The position numbers and the translations under genes are program-made. Shown here one piece after another: positions 35,034 through 44,392 of a DNA stretch of 64,000 bases. The notes beneath the pieces were generated by a model that saw nothing but the letters and a program-made list of their open reading frames with translations, searched no databases and had not been told where the DNA came from. The number at the start of each line of letters is the position of its first letter. Position 1 is the first letter of the stretch. Source of the stretch: Streptomyces koelreuteriae (GTDB lineage Bacteria; Actinomycetota; Actinomycetes; Streptomycetales; Streptomycetaceae); NCBI RefSeq assembly GCF_018604545.1, contig NZ_CP075896.1, positions 3,658,001-3,722,000 of the forward strand. Direction: 5' to 3'.

Positions 35034-35231
35034 TCAGAGGCGGGTGAAGCACCAGGTTCCGACCACCAGGGCGAGCACCGCGACGACGCTCGCGAGGGTC
35101 GCCGACGCGACGGGCCTCACACCCTCGGCGACGGGCCTGTGCTGGCGCACGCGCGTCACGGTCCACGCCAGCAGTCCGCCTCCGAACAGGGAGAACACCG
35201 CTCCCGCGAAGATCGCCGGTTCGCTCTCCAT
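35034..35231 (-). CDS. Small two-helix membrane protein
   Basis: The ATG at 35231 gives a 65-residue protein with two hydrophobic segments (IFAGAVFSLFGGGLLAW and ASVVAVLALVVGTW) joined by a basic loop (TRVRQHRP). A longer frame extends upstream but lacks a signal and is arginine-rich. The position between topA and the methyltransferase, and the clear membrane pattern, support a real gene. The function is unknown. Confidence 0.65.
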   Translation of the reverse strand: MESEPAIFAGAVFSLFGGGLLAWTVTRVRQHRPVAEGVRPVASATLASVVAVLALVVGTWCFTRL

Positions 35232-35406
35232 GGCCCCCGTGCCCCTTTTCCCCAGTCCGCGACTCCTCAGCCCCGGGAGGCTGACACGCGTGGGCGGCGG
35301 GCAGGCGAACCGTAGGTGAACGCCGGGGCGACGCGGCCGGGGATCGAGGAGGACCCGGCCCTCGGAACCCGTTCGGGACGAGGTGTTCAAATCGACTCGA
35401 AATTTA

Positions 35407-35464
35407 TTGGCGGATCTTGGCGGATGTCTTGGCGGATGTCTGGCGGATGGCTTGGCGGATGTCT
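35407..35464. repeat. Short tandem repeat, unit TTGGCGGATGTC
   Basis: Five successive units of 10-12 bases (TTGGCGGATC, TTGGCGGATGTC twice, TGGCGGATGGC, TTGGCGGATGTC) lie between the small membrane protein and the methyltransferase stop codon. The unit is not self-complementary. It looks like slippage-prone spacer DNA with no visible function. Confidence 0.8.
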
Positions 35465-35477
35465 TTCCGCCGGGTCC

Positions 35478-37013
35478 TCAGCGCACCGGCTCCAGGAACC
35501 CCTGCTCGACGAGCAGCCGGATCTGGGCCGGTGTGCGATCGCGGAGCAGCACCGGGTCCTCGCCGATCAGCTGGGCGATGGCGTCAAGGATGCGGCCGGC
35601 GCTCATCGTGCCGTCGCAGACGCCCGCGAAGCCCGCCCCGACCGTGTCCACCCGGGTCGCCCGGCGCATCCCGCGGTTCTGGCGCAGCACGACATGCTCG
35701 GGGTCCTCGGCGCCGGGCAGCCCGACCTGCTCCTGCACGACCTCGGCGGCCAGCCGGAAGTGCCCTTCGAGCAGGGCGGCGTCGTCGTGGCCGCGGAGGT
35801 GGTCGAGCCGGTCGAAGTGGGCCTTGATGGTGTCCCCGAGCGGCTGCTCGACCGGATGCGGCCACTCCTCCACCGTGAGGGAGGGCACGGCGGCGCCCGT
35901 CCTGCGCAGGGTGATCCAGCCGAAGCCGACGGCCTTCACCTTGCGCGCCTCGAACTCGTCGAGCCATGCGTCGTACCGCGCCTGGTACTCCGCCGTGTCG
36001 CCCTCGTGGTCGCCCGCGTCCCGCAGCCACAGCTCGGCGTACTGATTGATGTCCTGCACCTCGCGCTGCACGATCCACGCGTCACAGCCCCGGGGCACCC
36101 ATGACCTGAGCCGGTCCTGCCAGTCCTCCCCTTCCACGTGCTGCCAATTGGCGAGGAACTGCGCGAACCCGCCCTCGTTCAGCCGCTCCCCCGCCTCCGA
36201 AACGAGCGTGCGGCACAGATCGTCCCCGCCCATGCCACCGTCGCGGTAGGTGAGCCGGGCACCGGGAGAGATCACGAACGGCGGGTTCGAGACGATCAGG
36301 TCGTACGTCTCGTCGTCCCGGACCGGGGTGAAGAGGGAGCCCTCGCGCAGCTCGGCGGCCGGGGCGCCGGACAGGGCCAACGTGAGACCGGTGATGTGCA
36401 GCGCGCGCGGGTTGAGGTCGGTGGCCGTCACGCGCGTGGCGTGCCGGGCCGCGTGCAGCGCCTGGATGCCGGAACCGGTGCCGAGGTCGAGGGCGGCGCC
36501 CACGGGCGTACGGACGGTGATGCCGGCGAGGGTCGTGGAGGCGCCGCCTACGCCCAGGACGACTCCCTCGTCGCGGCTGCCGATCCCGCCGGCGCCGCCG
36601 ACCGCGCAGCCCAGGTCCGACACGATGAACCAGTCCTCGCCGCCGGGCCCGCCGTAGGGCCGCACGTCGACCGTGGCGGCGATCTCGTCGCCCGCTCGCT
36701 CGAGCCAGCCGGTCTCCAGGCAGGCGTCGACAGGCAGGACGTCCGCCACGCGCGCGTGCGGCACGGGCTGCTGGAGCAGGAACAGCCGGACGAGCATCTC
36801 CAGCGGTGTGTCCCCGCGGGTCGCCCGGAGCGCGGGCACGGTCTCGCTCCGGGCCAGCGCCGCGTACGCGGGGGCGCCGAGCAGTTCGAGCAGTCCGTCG
36901 GCGGTGAAGGAGGCCCCGAGCAGGGCGTCCCGGAGCCGGGCGGCGACCTCGGGGCGGTCGGGGGCGGGCAGCGGGGACAAGGGTGACTGGCTGGCGTTAC
37001 TCACGCCCCCCAT
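35478..37013 (-). CDS. SAM-dependent methyltransferase with NPPF motif
   Basis: This 511-residue protein has a central class I methyltransferase domain with SAM motif ALDLGTGSGIQALHA and catalytic motif VSNPPFVISP, the NPPF signature of enzymes that methylate exocyclic or amide nitrogens (PrmC, RsmC and adenine methyltransferase types). The first 150 residues resemble a small helical substrate-recognition domain, and the last 200 form an accessory region. The actual substrate (rRNA, protein glutamine or DNA) cannot be decided. The gene is monocistronic, with tandem repeats on both sides. Confidence 0.85.
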   Translation of the reverse strand: MGGVSNASQSPLSPLPAPDRPEVAARLRDALLGASFTADGLLELLGAPAYAALARSETVPALRATRGDTPLEMLVRLFLLQQPVPHARVADVLPVDACLETGWLERAGDEIAATVDVRPYGGPGGEDWFIVSDLGCAVGGAGGIGSRDEGVVLGVGGASTTLAGITVRTPVGAALDLGTGSGIQALHAARHATRVTATDLNPRALHITGLTLALSGAPAAELREGSLFTPVRDDETYDLIVSNPPFVISPGARLTYRDGGMGGDDLCRTLVSEAGERLNEGGFAQFLANWQHVEGEDWQDRLRSWVPRGCDAWIVQREVQDINQYAELWLRDAGDHEGDTAEYQARYDAWLDEFEARKVKAVGFGWITLRRTGAAVPSLTVEEWPHPVEQPLGDTIKAHFDRLDHLRGHDDAALLEGHFRLAAEVVQEQVGLPGAEDPEHVVLRQNRGMRRATRVDTVGAGFAGVCDGTMSAGRILDAIAQLIGEDPVLLRDRTPAQIRLLVEQGFLEPVR

Positions 37014-37078
37014 TGTGTCCGCAGGCGCCGGTGGCGCACGTGCCCGTGCCGGGTATTGCGCGGGCCTGTACGGCTCGG

Positions 37079-37292
37079 CTCAGCCGTCACTTCCCGACTC
37101 AGCCGTCACTTCCCGACTCAGCCGTCACTTCCGGACGAACGGTCACTCCCGGCCCAGCCGTCACTTCCGACTGAGCCGTCACTCCCGGACGAACGGTCAC
37201 TCCCGGCCCAGCCGTCACTTCCGACTGAGCCGTCACTCCCGGACGAGCGGTCACTCCCGGCTGAGCCGTCACTCCCGGCTCAGCCGTCGCGG
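37079..37292. repeat. Tandem array of about twelve 17-19-bp units
   Basis: Variants of CTCAGCCGTCACTTCCCGA recur head to tail about twelve times with core GCCGTCACTYCCG. Units 4-6 and 7-9 repeat as a larger block of about 54 bp. The array occupies most of the gap upstream of the methyltransferase start and downstream of the lipoprotein stop. Units have no spacers, so it is not a CRISPR array. Confidence 0.85.
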
Positions 37293-37312
37293 GCCCCTCC
37301 CCAACGGCCGGA

Positions 37313-37876
37313 TCAGGTCGCGGACGCCGGTCCCGTCGCCGCCTTGCAGCTCGTCTGCCGGGCCATCGCCTGGCCGACCTCGCCCTCCTCCAGCTTGCTG
37401 AGCGCGTCGTTCCCGCTCTTGCTCAGCTTGTCCAGCTCGGTGGCGATGTCCTTGAGACCGTCGGCGAACTTGCCCTGGTCCTTCGTGTCGAGGTCGTCGA
37501 CCTGCTTCTTCAGCGAGGCGTACGACGCGGAGATCGTGTTGAGCTCCTTGACCGCGTCCTTCTGCTTCGTCTCGCCGTTCTCGACGTCCGGCGCGCCGGC
37601 CTTGTTCACCGCGGTGCCGATCGCCTTGTAGGCGTCGGACATGTCCTGGAAGGCCTGTGCGTCGGTCTTCTGGACGTCCTCCGGTGTGCTGTTGTCCGAG
37701 GTCTCCTTCTGGATCGAGGCATTGGCCGACTCGATCTTCTTGGCCTGCGGCTGTACGGCGTCGCAGACGTCCTTGGCCCAGGAGTCCAGCTTCTCGTTCT
37801 CGTCGCCGCCGCAGCCCGACAGCGCCAGTACCAGTACCGCACCGCCGGACAGTGCGGCCGCGAGCTTCTTGTTCAC
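37313..37876 (-). CDS. Small secreted lipoprotein of unknown function
   Basis: The GTG at 37876 is chosen because AAGGGA stands eight bases upstream and the signal peptide then begins cleanly (NKKLAAALSGGAVLVLALSGC, lipidated Cys22). An ATG 18 bases further upstream is possible. The mature protein of about 165 residues is helical, rich in Lys, Asp, Gln and Ala (for example DLKTKD-type repeats and KDIATELDKLSKSGND), with two further cysteines that could form a disulfide. No enzyme motif is visible. It stands upstream of the repeat array and divergent from no gene. Confidence 0.8.
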   Translation of the reverse strand: MNKKLAAALSGGAVLVLALSGCGGDENEKLDSWAKDVCDAVQPQAKKIESANASIQKETSDNSTPEDVQKTDAQAFQDMSDAYKAIGTAVNKAGAPDVENGETKQKDAVKELNTISASYASLKKQVDDLDTKDQGKFADGLKDIATELDKLSKSGNDALSKLEEGEVGQAMARQTSCKAATGPASAT

Positions 37877-38087
37877 CGGTTTGGTCCCTTCCATGGCTCT
37901 CGGCCCCGGAACATACACGCCAGGGGCACGGCAACCGCACGCCGAGAACCTATTAAGACCTTTTTGTTACCTTTTGATCCGGGCGAGACAAGGCTCACGA
38001 TGTGGCGTGCGAACACACAGGGCGGGCGGGCGACGCGCCAACGCGCGCCGCCCGCCCGCACCTTGAGCTGGGGCTTGACGAACCTCC

Positions 38088-40493
38088 CTACGAAACCACC
38101 GCCGGATCCGGAGACTTGGGTTCCGGCTCGGCGTTGTTTTCGTCACCTACGGCGATGCCGCGCCGTTTTGACACGTAGACCGCGCCGGCGATCACAGCGA
38201 ACGCGAGCGCCGCGATCAGGATCCGCATGCCGATGCTCTTGTCCGGGCCGTAGGAGAACTTGATCACTGCGGGCGCGATGAGCAGCGAGACCAGGTTCAT
38301 GACCTTGAGCAACGGGTTGATCGCGGGACCGGCGGTGTCCTTGAACGGGTCGCCGACGGTGTCGCCGATCACGGTCGCGGCATGGGCCTCGCTGCCCTTG
38401 CCTCCGTGATGACCGTCCTCGACGAGCTTCTTGGCGTTGTCCCAGGCGCCGCCGGAGTTGGCCAGGAACACCGCCATCAGCGTGCCCGCGCCGATCGCGC
38501 CCGCCAGGAACGCGCCGAGCGGACCGACGCCGAGCGTGAACCCGATGAAGATCGGCGCCAGCACGGCCAGCAGTCCGGGCGTGGCGAGCTCTCGCAGCGC
38601 GTCCTTGGTGCAGATGTCGACGACCTTGCCGTACTCCGGCTCCTCGCTGTAGTCCATGATCCCGGGCTTCTCGCGGAACTGCCGCCGCACCTCGAAGACC
38701 ACGGAACCCGCCGACCGCGACACCGCGTTGACCGCCAGCCCCGAGAAGAGGAAGACGACCGCCGCGCCCGCGATGAGGCCCACGAGGTTGTTGGGCTGCG
38801 AGATGTCCATCATCAGGCTCATCGGGGCCCCTTCGCCCCCGAGTTTCTCGCCCACGTCGCGTGCCCCGGTGATGATCGCGTCGCGGTACGACCCGAAGAG
38901 CGCCGCCGCCGCGAGCACGGCCGTGGCGATCGCGATGCCCTTGGTGATCGCCTTGGTGGTGTTGCCGACCGCGTCCAGGTTGGTGAGCACCTGCGCGCCC
39001 GCGCCCTCGACGTCACCGGACATCTCCGCGATGCCCTGCGCGTTGTCGGAGACCGGCCCGAAGGTGTCCATCGCGACGATCACACCGACCGTGGTGAGCA
39101 GGCCGGTGCCGGCCAGCGCTACCGCGAACAGCGCCAGCATGATCGACGTACCGCCGAGCAGGAACGCCCCGTACACGCCGAGGCCGATCAACAGGGCGGT
39201 GTAGACGGCGGATTCGAGTCCGACGGAGATCCCGGCGAGGACGACGGTGGCCGGACCCGTGAGCGAGGTCTTGCCGATGTCTCTGACGGGCCGGCGGGTG
39301 GTCTCGGTGAAGTAGCCCGTCAGTTGCTGGATCAGGGCGGCGAGCACGATGCCGATGGCCACTGCGACGAGGGCGAGGATCCGCGGATCGCCGTCCTTGG
39401 CCAGGACGGCGGCATCGGTGACGCCGTCGAGCTCCGAGTACTTGCCCGGCAGGTAGACGAACACGGCCACCGCCACCAGCACGAGCGAGATCACCGCGGA
39501 GATGAAGAACCCGCGGTTGATGGCGCTCATGCCGCTGCGGTCGGCGCGCCGGGGCGCCACCGCGAAGATGCCGATCATCGCGGTGATCACACCGATCGCC
39601 GGCACGAGCAGCGGGAAGCCGAGCCCGGCGTCGCCGAAGGCCGCCGAGCCGAGGATCAGCGCGGCGACCAGGGTGACGGCGTACGACTCGAAGAGGTCGG
39701 CGGCCATGCCCGCGCAGTCGCCGACGTTGTCGCCCACGTTGTCGGCGATGGTCGCGGCATTGCGCGGATCGTCCTCCGGAATGCCCTGTTCGACCTTGCC
39801 GACCAGGTCGGCGCCGACGTCGGCGGCCTTGGTGAAGATGCCGCCGCCGACACGCATGAACATCGCGATCAGCGCGGCCCCGAGGCCGAAGCCCTCGAGC
39901 ACCTTCGGCGCGTCGGCCGCGTACACCAGCACCACGCACGAGGCGCCCAGCAGGCCGAGGCCCACCGTGAACATGCCGACCACGCCGCCCGTGCGAAATG
40001 CGATCTTCATCGCCTTGTGCGAGACCGCGGTCAGATCCTTTTCCGGCTCGCCTGCCGCCGGTGTGGCTTCACGCGCCGCCGCGGCGACACGCACATTGCT
40101 GCGTACGGCGAGCCACATGCCGATATAGCCGGTGGCCGCCGAGAACGCCGCTCCGATCAGGAAGAACACCGAACGTCCGGCACGCTGATTCCAGTCGTCC
40201 GCGGGCAGCAGCATGAGCAGGAAGAACACGACCACGGCGAATACGCCGAGCGTGCGAAGCTGCCGTGCCAGATAGGCGTTCGCGCCTTCCTGGACCGCCG
40301 CCGCGATCTTCTTCATGCTGTCGGTGCCCTCGCCGGCCGCGAGTACCTGGCGCACCAGGACGCCCGCGACCGCCAGTGCCGCCAGTGCGACGACCGCGAT
40401 GACCACGACGAGAACGCGGTTGCCGTCGGTCAGTACAGCGGCTGCGAGGTCTGTGGGATGGCCCGACTGTGGTGAGTTGAAAAGCCCCGCCAT
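38088..40493 (-). CDS. hppA: Membrane-bound proton-translocating pyrophosphatase
   Basis: This 801-residue protein has about sixteen membrane segments. The pyrophosphate site is DVGADLVGKVEQGIPEDDPRN followed by NVGDNVGDCAGMAADLFESY, with the second acidic site near the C-terminus (DTVGDPFKDTAGPAINP). It couples pyrophosphate hydrolysis to proton export. The segment VGNTTKAITKG has lysine where potassium-dependent enzymes have alanine, which predicts the potassium-independent class. It is transcribed away from the anti-sigma/bldG pair and is monocistronic. Confidence 0.96.
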   Translation of the reverse strand: MAGLFNSPQSGHPTDLAAAVLTDGNRVLVVVIAVVALAALAVAGVLVRQVLAAGEGTDSMKKIAAAVQEGANAYLARQLRTLGVFAVVVFFLLMLLPADDWNQRAGRSVFFLIGAAFSAATGYIGMWLAVRSNVRVAAAAREATPAAGEPEKDLTAVSHKAMKIAFRTGGVVGMFTVGLGLLGASCVVLVYAADAPKVLEGFGLGAALIAMFMRVGGGIFTKAADVGADLVGKVEQGIPEDDPRNAATIADNVGDNVGDCAGMAADLFESYAVTLVAALILGSAAFGDAGLGFPLLVPAIGVITAMIGIFAVAPRRADRSGMSAINRGFFISAVISLVLVAVAVFVYLPGKYSELDGVTDAAVLAKDGDPRILALVAVAIGIVLAALIQQLTGYFTETTRRPVRDIGKTSLTGPATVVLAGISVGLESAVYTALLIGLGVYGAFLLGGTSIMLALFAVALAGTGLLTTVGVIVAMDTFGPVSDNAQGIAEMSGDVEGAGAQVLTNLDAVGNTTKAITKGIAIATAVLAAAALFGSYRDAIITGARDVGEKLGGEGAPMSLMMDISQPNNLVGLIAGAAVVFLFSGLAVNAVSRSAGSVVFEVRRQFREKPGIMDYSEEPEYGKVVDICTKDALRELATPGLLAVLAPIFIGFTLGVGPLGAFLAGAIGAGTLMAVFLANSGGAWDNAKKLVEDGHHGGKGSEAHAATVIGDTVGDPFKDTAGPAINPLLKVMNLVSLLIAPAVIKFSYGPDKSIGMRILIAALAFAVIAGAVYVSKRRGIAVGDENNAEPEPKSPDPAVVS

Positions 40494-40709
40494 TCGTCCT
40501 CCTTGACGCTTGGGCTGAGCTCAAGATGTGGACGGGATTGTAGGTACCGGAACCTGATCAAAACAGAGCGCGATAAACGGAATTAGACTTCCGAGGTAAT
40601 GCCCTGAAAGCATTCCGAGACGTCCGTGGAGCATACGAATGATCGTGAACGAATTCACGCGATGAACGGCACAGGAACTACTGTAAAGGCGAGCACTGAC
40701 AGCCGCACA

Positions 40710-40743
40710 TGACGAAGGGCCCCACGGGTGGGGCCCTTCGTCA
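40710..40743 (-). terminator. Terminator after the anti-sigma factor gene
   Basis: TGACGAAGGGCCCCA pairs perfectly with TGGGGCCCTTCGTCA (15 bp) around a CGGG loop, between the anti-sigma stop (40768) and the hppA start. Confidence 0.85.
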
Positions 40744-40767
40744 GGAACGGTGTGTGGCGTGGCCGGT

Positions 40768-41199
40768 TCAGACCAGAATCGTCGGCGGCGGCGTGGTCGG
40801 CCACGTCATCTTGATCGATCCGCCGTGCTCGCCCGCGCTGACCTCGACGTCGTCGACGAGTCCGCTGATGACCGCGAGGCCCATCTCGTCCTCGTCGGCT
40901 TCCCCGTCGGGGTCGCCGGGGCCGGGCGCGTGCTCACCCGGTACCGCGTGCGGGGCCTCGTCGCCGACCTCGATGGAGAACTGCTTCTCCTCCTCGATCA
41001 GCAGCACCTTCACCGGTGCCGAGATCCCCACGGTCTGGTGCAGCCCGACGGCACGGGTGCACGCCTCACCGACGGCGAGCCTGACCTCGTCGAGGACGGC
41101 CTCGTCCACTCCGGCCCTGCGCGCCACCGCTGCCGCCACCAGTCGGGCGGTCCTGACGTGCTCGGGCAGCGCGCTGAAGCGGAGCTCAACGGTGGCCAT
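40768..41199 (-). CDS. Anti-sigma factor with HATPase kinase fold, downstream of bldG
   Basis: This 143-residue GHKL-type ATPase resembles RsbW/SpoIIAB. It has the N-box-like segment DEVRLAVGEACTRAV and the G-box region DEMGLAVISGLVDDVEV. An acidic loop (HAPGPGDPDGEADEDE) lies between them. The ATG at 41199 is preferred over one five codons upstream because GAGGGGG precedes it. In S. coelicolor the equivalent gene encodes the partner of BldG: it phosphorylates BldG and binds sigma factors of the SigF type. It lies 133 bases downstream of bldG and shares its direction. Confidence 0.88.
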   Translation of the reverse strand: MATVELRFSALPEHVRTARLVAAAVARRAGVDEAVLDEVRLAVGEACTRAVGLHQTVGISAPVKVLLIEEEKQFSIEVGDEAPHAVPGEHAPGPGDPDGEADEDEMGLAVISGLVDDVEVSAGEHGGSIKMTWPTTPPPTILV

Positions 41200-41332
41200 G
41201 CATCCCCCTCGCAACTACGGGCGTGCTGTGGGGAGGCTCCGGGCCGCCGAAAGCCCGGGCCCCCTCGGTCTTCACTTCTTCCGAACTTCTGCCGTGCTTC
41301 GGCCGGCCCGGGCACGAAGCCCGGGACCGGTG

Positions 41333-41674
41333 TCAGTCGGTGGCCGCAACCGCTTCCTCGACCGAGGTGTGAATCGGGAACACCTTGGTGAGGCCGGTGA
41401 TACGGAAGATCTTCAGAATGCGCTCCTGGTTGCAGACCAGGCGCAGGGAGCCCTCATGGGCTCGCACACGCTTCAGGCCGCCGACCAGTACGCCGAGTCC
41501 GGTGGAGTCGAGGAAGTCCACGCCCTCCATGTCGACGACAAGGTGGAAACTGCCGTCGTTCACCAGCTCGACCAACTGCTCGCGCAGCTTGGGCGCGGTA
41601 TATACGTCGATTTCGCCACCGACCCTGACGATCGTGCGATCGCCCATGGTCTCGGTCGACAGGGACAGGTCCAC
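41333..41674 (-). CDS. bldG: BldG anti-sigma factor antagonist
   Basis: This 113-residue STAS-domain protein matches BldG of S. coelicolor in length and sequence as I know it. The phosphorylated serine is S57 in DFLDSTGLG. Unphosphorylated BldG binds anti-sigma factors and frees sigma factors needed for aerial growth, stress responses and antibiotic production. bldG is reported to be transcribed both alone and together with the anti-sigma gene downstream. Its promoter lies in 41675-41752, which it shares with the divergent helicase gene. Confidence 0.95.
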   Translation of the reverse strand: MDLSLSTETMGDRTIVRVGGEIDVYTAPKLREQLVELVNDGSFHLVVDMEGVDFLDSTGLGVLVGGLKRVRAHEGSLRLVCNQERILKIFRITGLTKVFPIHTSVEEAVAATD

Positions 41675-41752
41675 GGATCCTCCAGCACCTTGCTATCGAG
41701 CGGTCGCCCTAAGGGCACTCGGCTTCAGCCCTTGGACGCTTCGCCAGCCGCG

Positions 41753-44392
41753 ATGGCATTCAATCACTTACCGGCAGGCGTGCACGACGCCTTGGCTCCA
41801 TTGTCCGTCACGCCAGTGACACACTCGGTGCCGATGGCCAAGAATCACCGATCCGATCGAACCCCGACGGACCCTGCCTCCCGACCCGCGCCGGGCGTGG
41901 TCCTGGACCGGCTCACATCCGGTCCGAGCAGGGCTTCGCGTGTTACTCATACGGAGCACTTGCCCCCGCGCGAGGGTCGGCATGCCGTCTGGCCGGACCG
42001 GATCCGCGCGGAGGTGCTCGCCGCCGTGCGCGCCGCCGGCATCGAACACCCTTGGGCCCATCAGGCGCGCGCGGCCGAGCACGCGCTGGACGGCGAGTCG
42101 GTCGTCGTCGCGACGGGCACGGCCTCCGGCAAGTCCCTGGCGTACCTCGTGCCGGTCCTGTCCGCCCTTCTGGAGGGCGCCGAGGCCCCGAACGGCCGTG
42201 GCGCGACCACCCTCTATCTGGCTCCCACCAAGGCCCTTGCGGCGGACCAGTGCCGCTCGGTGAAGGAACTTTCACATCCACTGGGCCATTCGGTGCGCGC
42301 GGCCGTCTACGACGGCGACACTCCGTTCGAGGAACGCGAGTGGATCCGCCAGTACGGCAACTACGTCCTGACCAACCCGGACATGCTGCACCGCGGGATC
42401 CTTCCGTCCCACCCCCGCTGGTCCTCCTTCCTGAAATCGCTGAAATACGTCGTCATCGACGAGTGCCACACCTACCGCGGCGTGTTCGGCTCGCACGTCG
42501 CCCAGGTGCTGCGCCGGCTGCGCCGCCTGTGCGCCCGTTACGGGGCCTCGCCCGTGTTCCTGCTGGCCTCAGCGACCGCCGCCGAGCCCTCGGTGGCGGC
42601 CCGCCGCCTCACCGGCCTGCCGGTGCTGGAGGTCGCCGACGACGCCTCACCTCGCGGCGAACTGGTGTTCGCCCTGTGGGAGCCGCCGCTGACCGAGCTG
42701 CACGGCGAGAAGGGCGCCCCCGTCCGCCGCACGGCCACCGCGGAGGCCGCCGACCTGCTGACCGACCTCACCGTGCAGGGCGTGCGCTCGGTCGCCTTCG
42801 TGCGCTCCCGGCGCGGCGCCGAGCTGATCTCGGTCATCTCCCAGGAGCGTCTGGCCGAGGTCGACCGGTCGCTGGCCCGGCGTGTCGCGGCGTACCGGGG
42901 CGGCTATCTCCCGGAAGAGCGCCGCGCACTCGAACACGCCCTCCATTCGGGTGAACTCCTGGGCCTCGCCGCGACGAACGCCCTCGAACTCGGCATCGAC
43001 ATCTCCGGTCTGGACGCCGTCGTCATCGCCGGATACCCGGGCACCCGCGCCTCCCTGTGGCAGCAGGCGGGCCGGGCCGGACGCTCCGGGCAGGGGGCGC
43101 TGGCCGTCCTGGTGGCCCGCGACGACCCGCTGGACACCTTCCTGGTCCACCACCCGGAGGCCCTCTTCGACCAGCCCGTCGAGTCCACGGTCCTCGACCC
43201 GGACAACCCCTATGTGCTGGCCCCGCACCTGTGCGCGGCCGCCGCGGAACTGCCCCTGACGGACGAGGACCTCGACCTGTTCGGCCCGGCCAGCGAAGGC
43301 CTTCTGCCCCAGCTGGAGGCGGCCAAGCTGCTGCGCCGCCGTACCAAGGCCTGGCACTGGACCCGCCGCGAGCGCGCCGCCGACCTGACCGACATCCGCG
43401 GCGAGGGCGGACGCCCGGTCCAGGTCGTCGAGACCGGCACGGGCCGGCTGCTCGGCACGGTCGACGCCGGCGCCGCGCACTCGACGGTGCACGAAGGCGC
43501 CGTGCACCTCCACCAGGGCCGCACCTACCTGGTCCGCTCCCTGGACATGGAGGACTCCGTCGCCCTCGTCGAGGAGGCCGCCCCGCCCTACTCCACGGTC
43601 GCCCGCGACACGACGTCGATCTCCGTCCTGGAGACGGACACCGAGATCCCCTGGGGCGACGGCCGCCTCTGCTACGGCTCCGTCGAGGTCACCAACCAGG
43701 TCGTCTCCTTCCTCCGCAGACGGCTCATCACCGGTGAAGTGCTGGGCGAGACGAAACTCGACCTCCCTCCTCGTACGCTGCGCACCCGGGCCGTGTGGTG
43801 GACCGTCACCGAGGACCAACTCGACCGGGCCCGGATCAATCCGGAGATCCTCGGGGGCTCCCTGCACGCCGCCGAGCACGCCTCGATCGGCCTGCTGCCC
43901 CTCTTCGCGACCTGCGACCGCTGGGACATCGGCGGCGTGTCGATCCCGCTCCATCCCGACACACTGCTGCCCACGGTCTTCGTCTACGACGGCCACCCCG
44001 GCGGCGCGGGCTTCGCGGAGCGCGCCTTCCACACGGCCCGCACCTGGCTGACCGCCACCCGCCAGGCCATCGCCTCCTGCGAGTGCGACGCCGGCTGCCC
44101 GTCCTGCATCCAGTCCCCCAAGTGCGGCAACGGCAACGACCCATTGCACAAGAGGGGGGCGGTGCGGCTGCTCACTGTGCTGCTGGAGGGCGCCCCCGAG
44201 GAGAAGGAGGCGGAGGAGACGGAGGAGCGGCCTACCGGAGGCCCGGAGAAGCCGTCGGAGGACCGGCCGGCGCCCTCCTCGCCGCCGACGCGAGCTACGG
44301 AGGAGCCGCCGGAAGCCGCTCCAGGGGAGTCGACGGAGCAGCCGTCGGAAGCGGCTCCAGGGAGGCCGACGGAGGCCCCGCCCGCGCCCTGA
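41753..44392 (+). CDS. DEAD/DEAH-box helicase with C-terminal DUF1998 (MrfA/YprA type)
   Basis: This 879-residue SF2 helicase has Walker A ATGTASGKS (K127), the DECH box VIDECHTYRG (236-239), ASATAAEPS, the late motifs ATNALELGIDIS and QQAGRAGRSG, and a DUF1998 zinc site with cysteines in CECDAGCPSCIQSPKCG near 775. It belongs to the MrfA group, linked in Bacillus to repair of mitomycin-type DNA damage. The ATG at 41753 (MAFNHLPAGVHDAL) starts 79 bases from divergent bldG; longer open frame upstream crosses bldG and is not used. The last 70 residues are Glu/Pro-rich repeats that overlap the convergent TadE-like gene by 98 bases. Confidence 0.9.
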   Translation: MAFNHLPAGVHDALAPLSVTPVTHSVPMAKNHRSDRTPTDPASRPAPGVVLDRLTSGPSRASRVTHTEHLPPREGRHAVWPDRIRAEVLAAVRAAGIEHPWAHQARAAEHALDGESVVVATGTASGKSLAYLVPVLSALLEGAEAPNGRGATTLYLAPTKALAADQCRSVKELSHPLGHSVRAAVYDGDTPFEEREWIRQYGNYVLTNPDMLHRGILPSHPRWSSFLKSLKYVVIDECHTYRGVFGSHVAQVLRRLRRLCARYGASPVFLLASATAAEPSVAARRLTGLPVLEVADDASPRGELVFALWEPPLTELHGEKGAPVRRTATAEAADLLTDLTVQGVRSVAFVRSRRGAELISVISQERLAEVDRSLARRVAAYRGGYLPEERRALEHALHSGELLGLAATNALELGIDISGLDAVVIAGYPGTRASLWQQAGRAGRSGQGALAVLVARDDPLDTFLVHHPEALFDQPVESTVLDPDNPYVLAPHLCAAAAELPLTDEDLDLFGPASEGLLPQLEAAKLLRRRTKAWHWTRRERAADLTDIRGEGGRPVQVVETGTGRLLGTVDAGAAHSTVHEGAVHLHQGRTYLVRSLDMEDSVALVEEAAPPYSTVARDTTSISVLETDTEIPWGDGRLCYGSVEVTNQVVSFLRRRLITGEVLGETKLDLPPRTLRTRAVWWTVTEDQLDRARINPEILGGSLHAAEHASIGLLPLFATCDRWDIGGVSIPLHPDTLLPTVFVYDGHPGGAGFAERAFHTARTWLTATRQAIASCECDAGCPSCIQSPKCGNGNDPLHKRGAVRLLTVLLEGAPEEKEAEETEERPTGGPEKPSEDRPAPSSPPTRATEEPPEAAPGESTEQPSEAAPGRPTEAPPAP

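Noticed and set aside
37079..37292. Possible CRISPR array
   Set aside because: Units of 17-19 bp are directly abutting with no spacers, and no cas gene is in the window.
38382..40475. 697-codon frame opposite hppA
   Set aside because: It is rich in His, Asp, Arg and Glu without hydrophobic core, the typical antisense image of a membrane protein in G+C-rich DNA.
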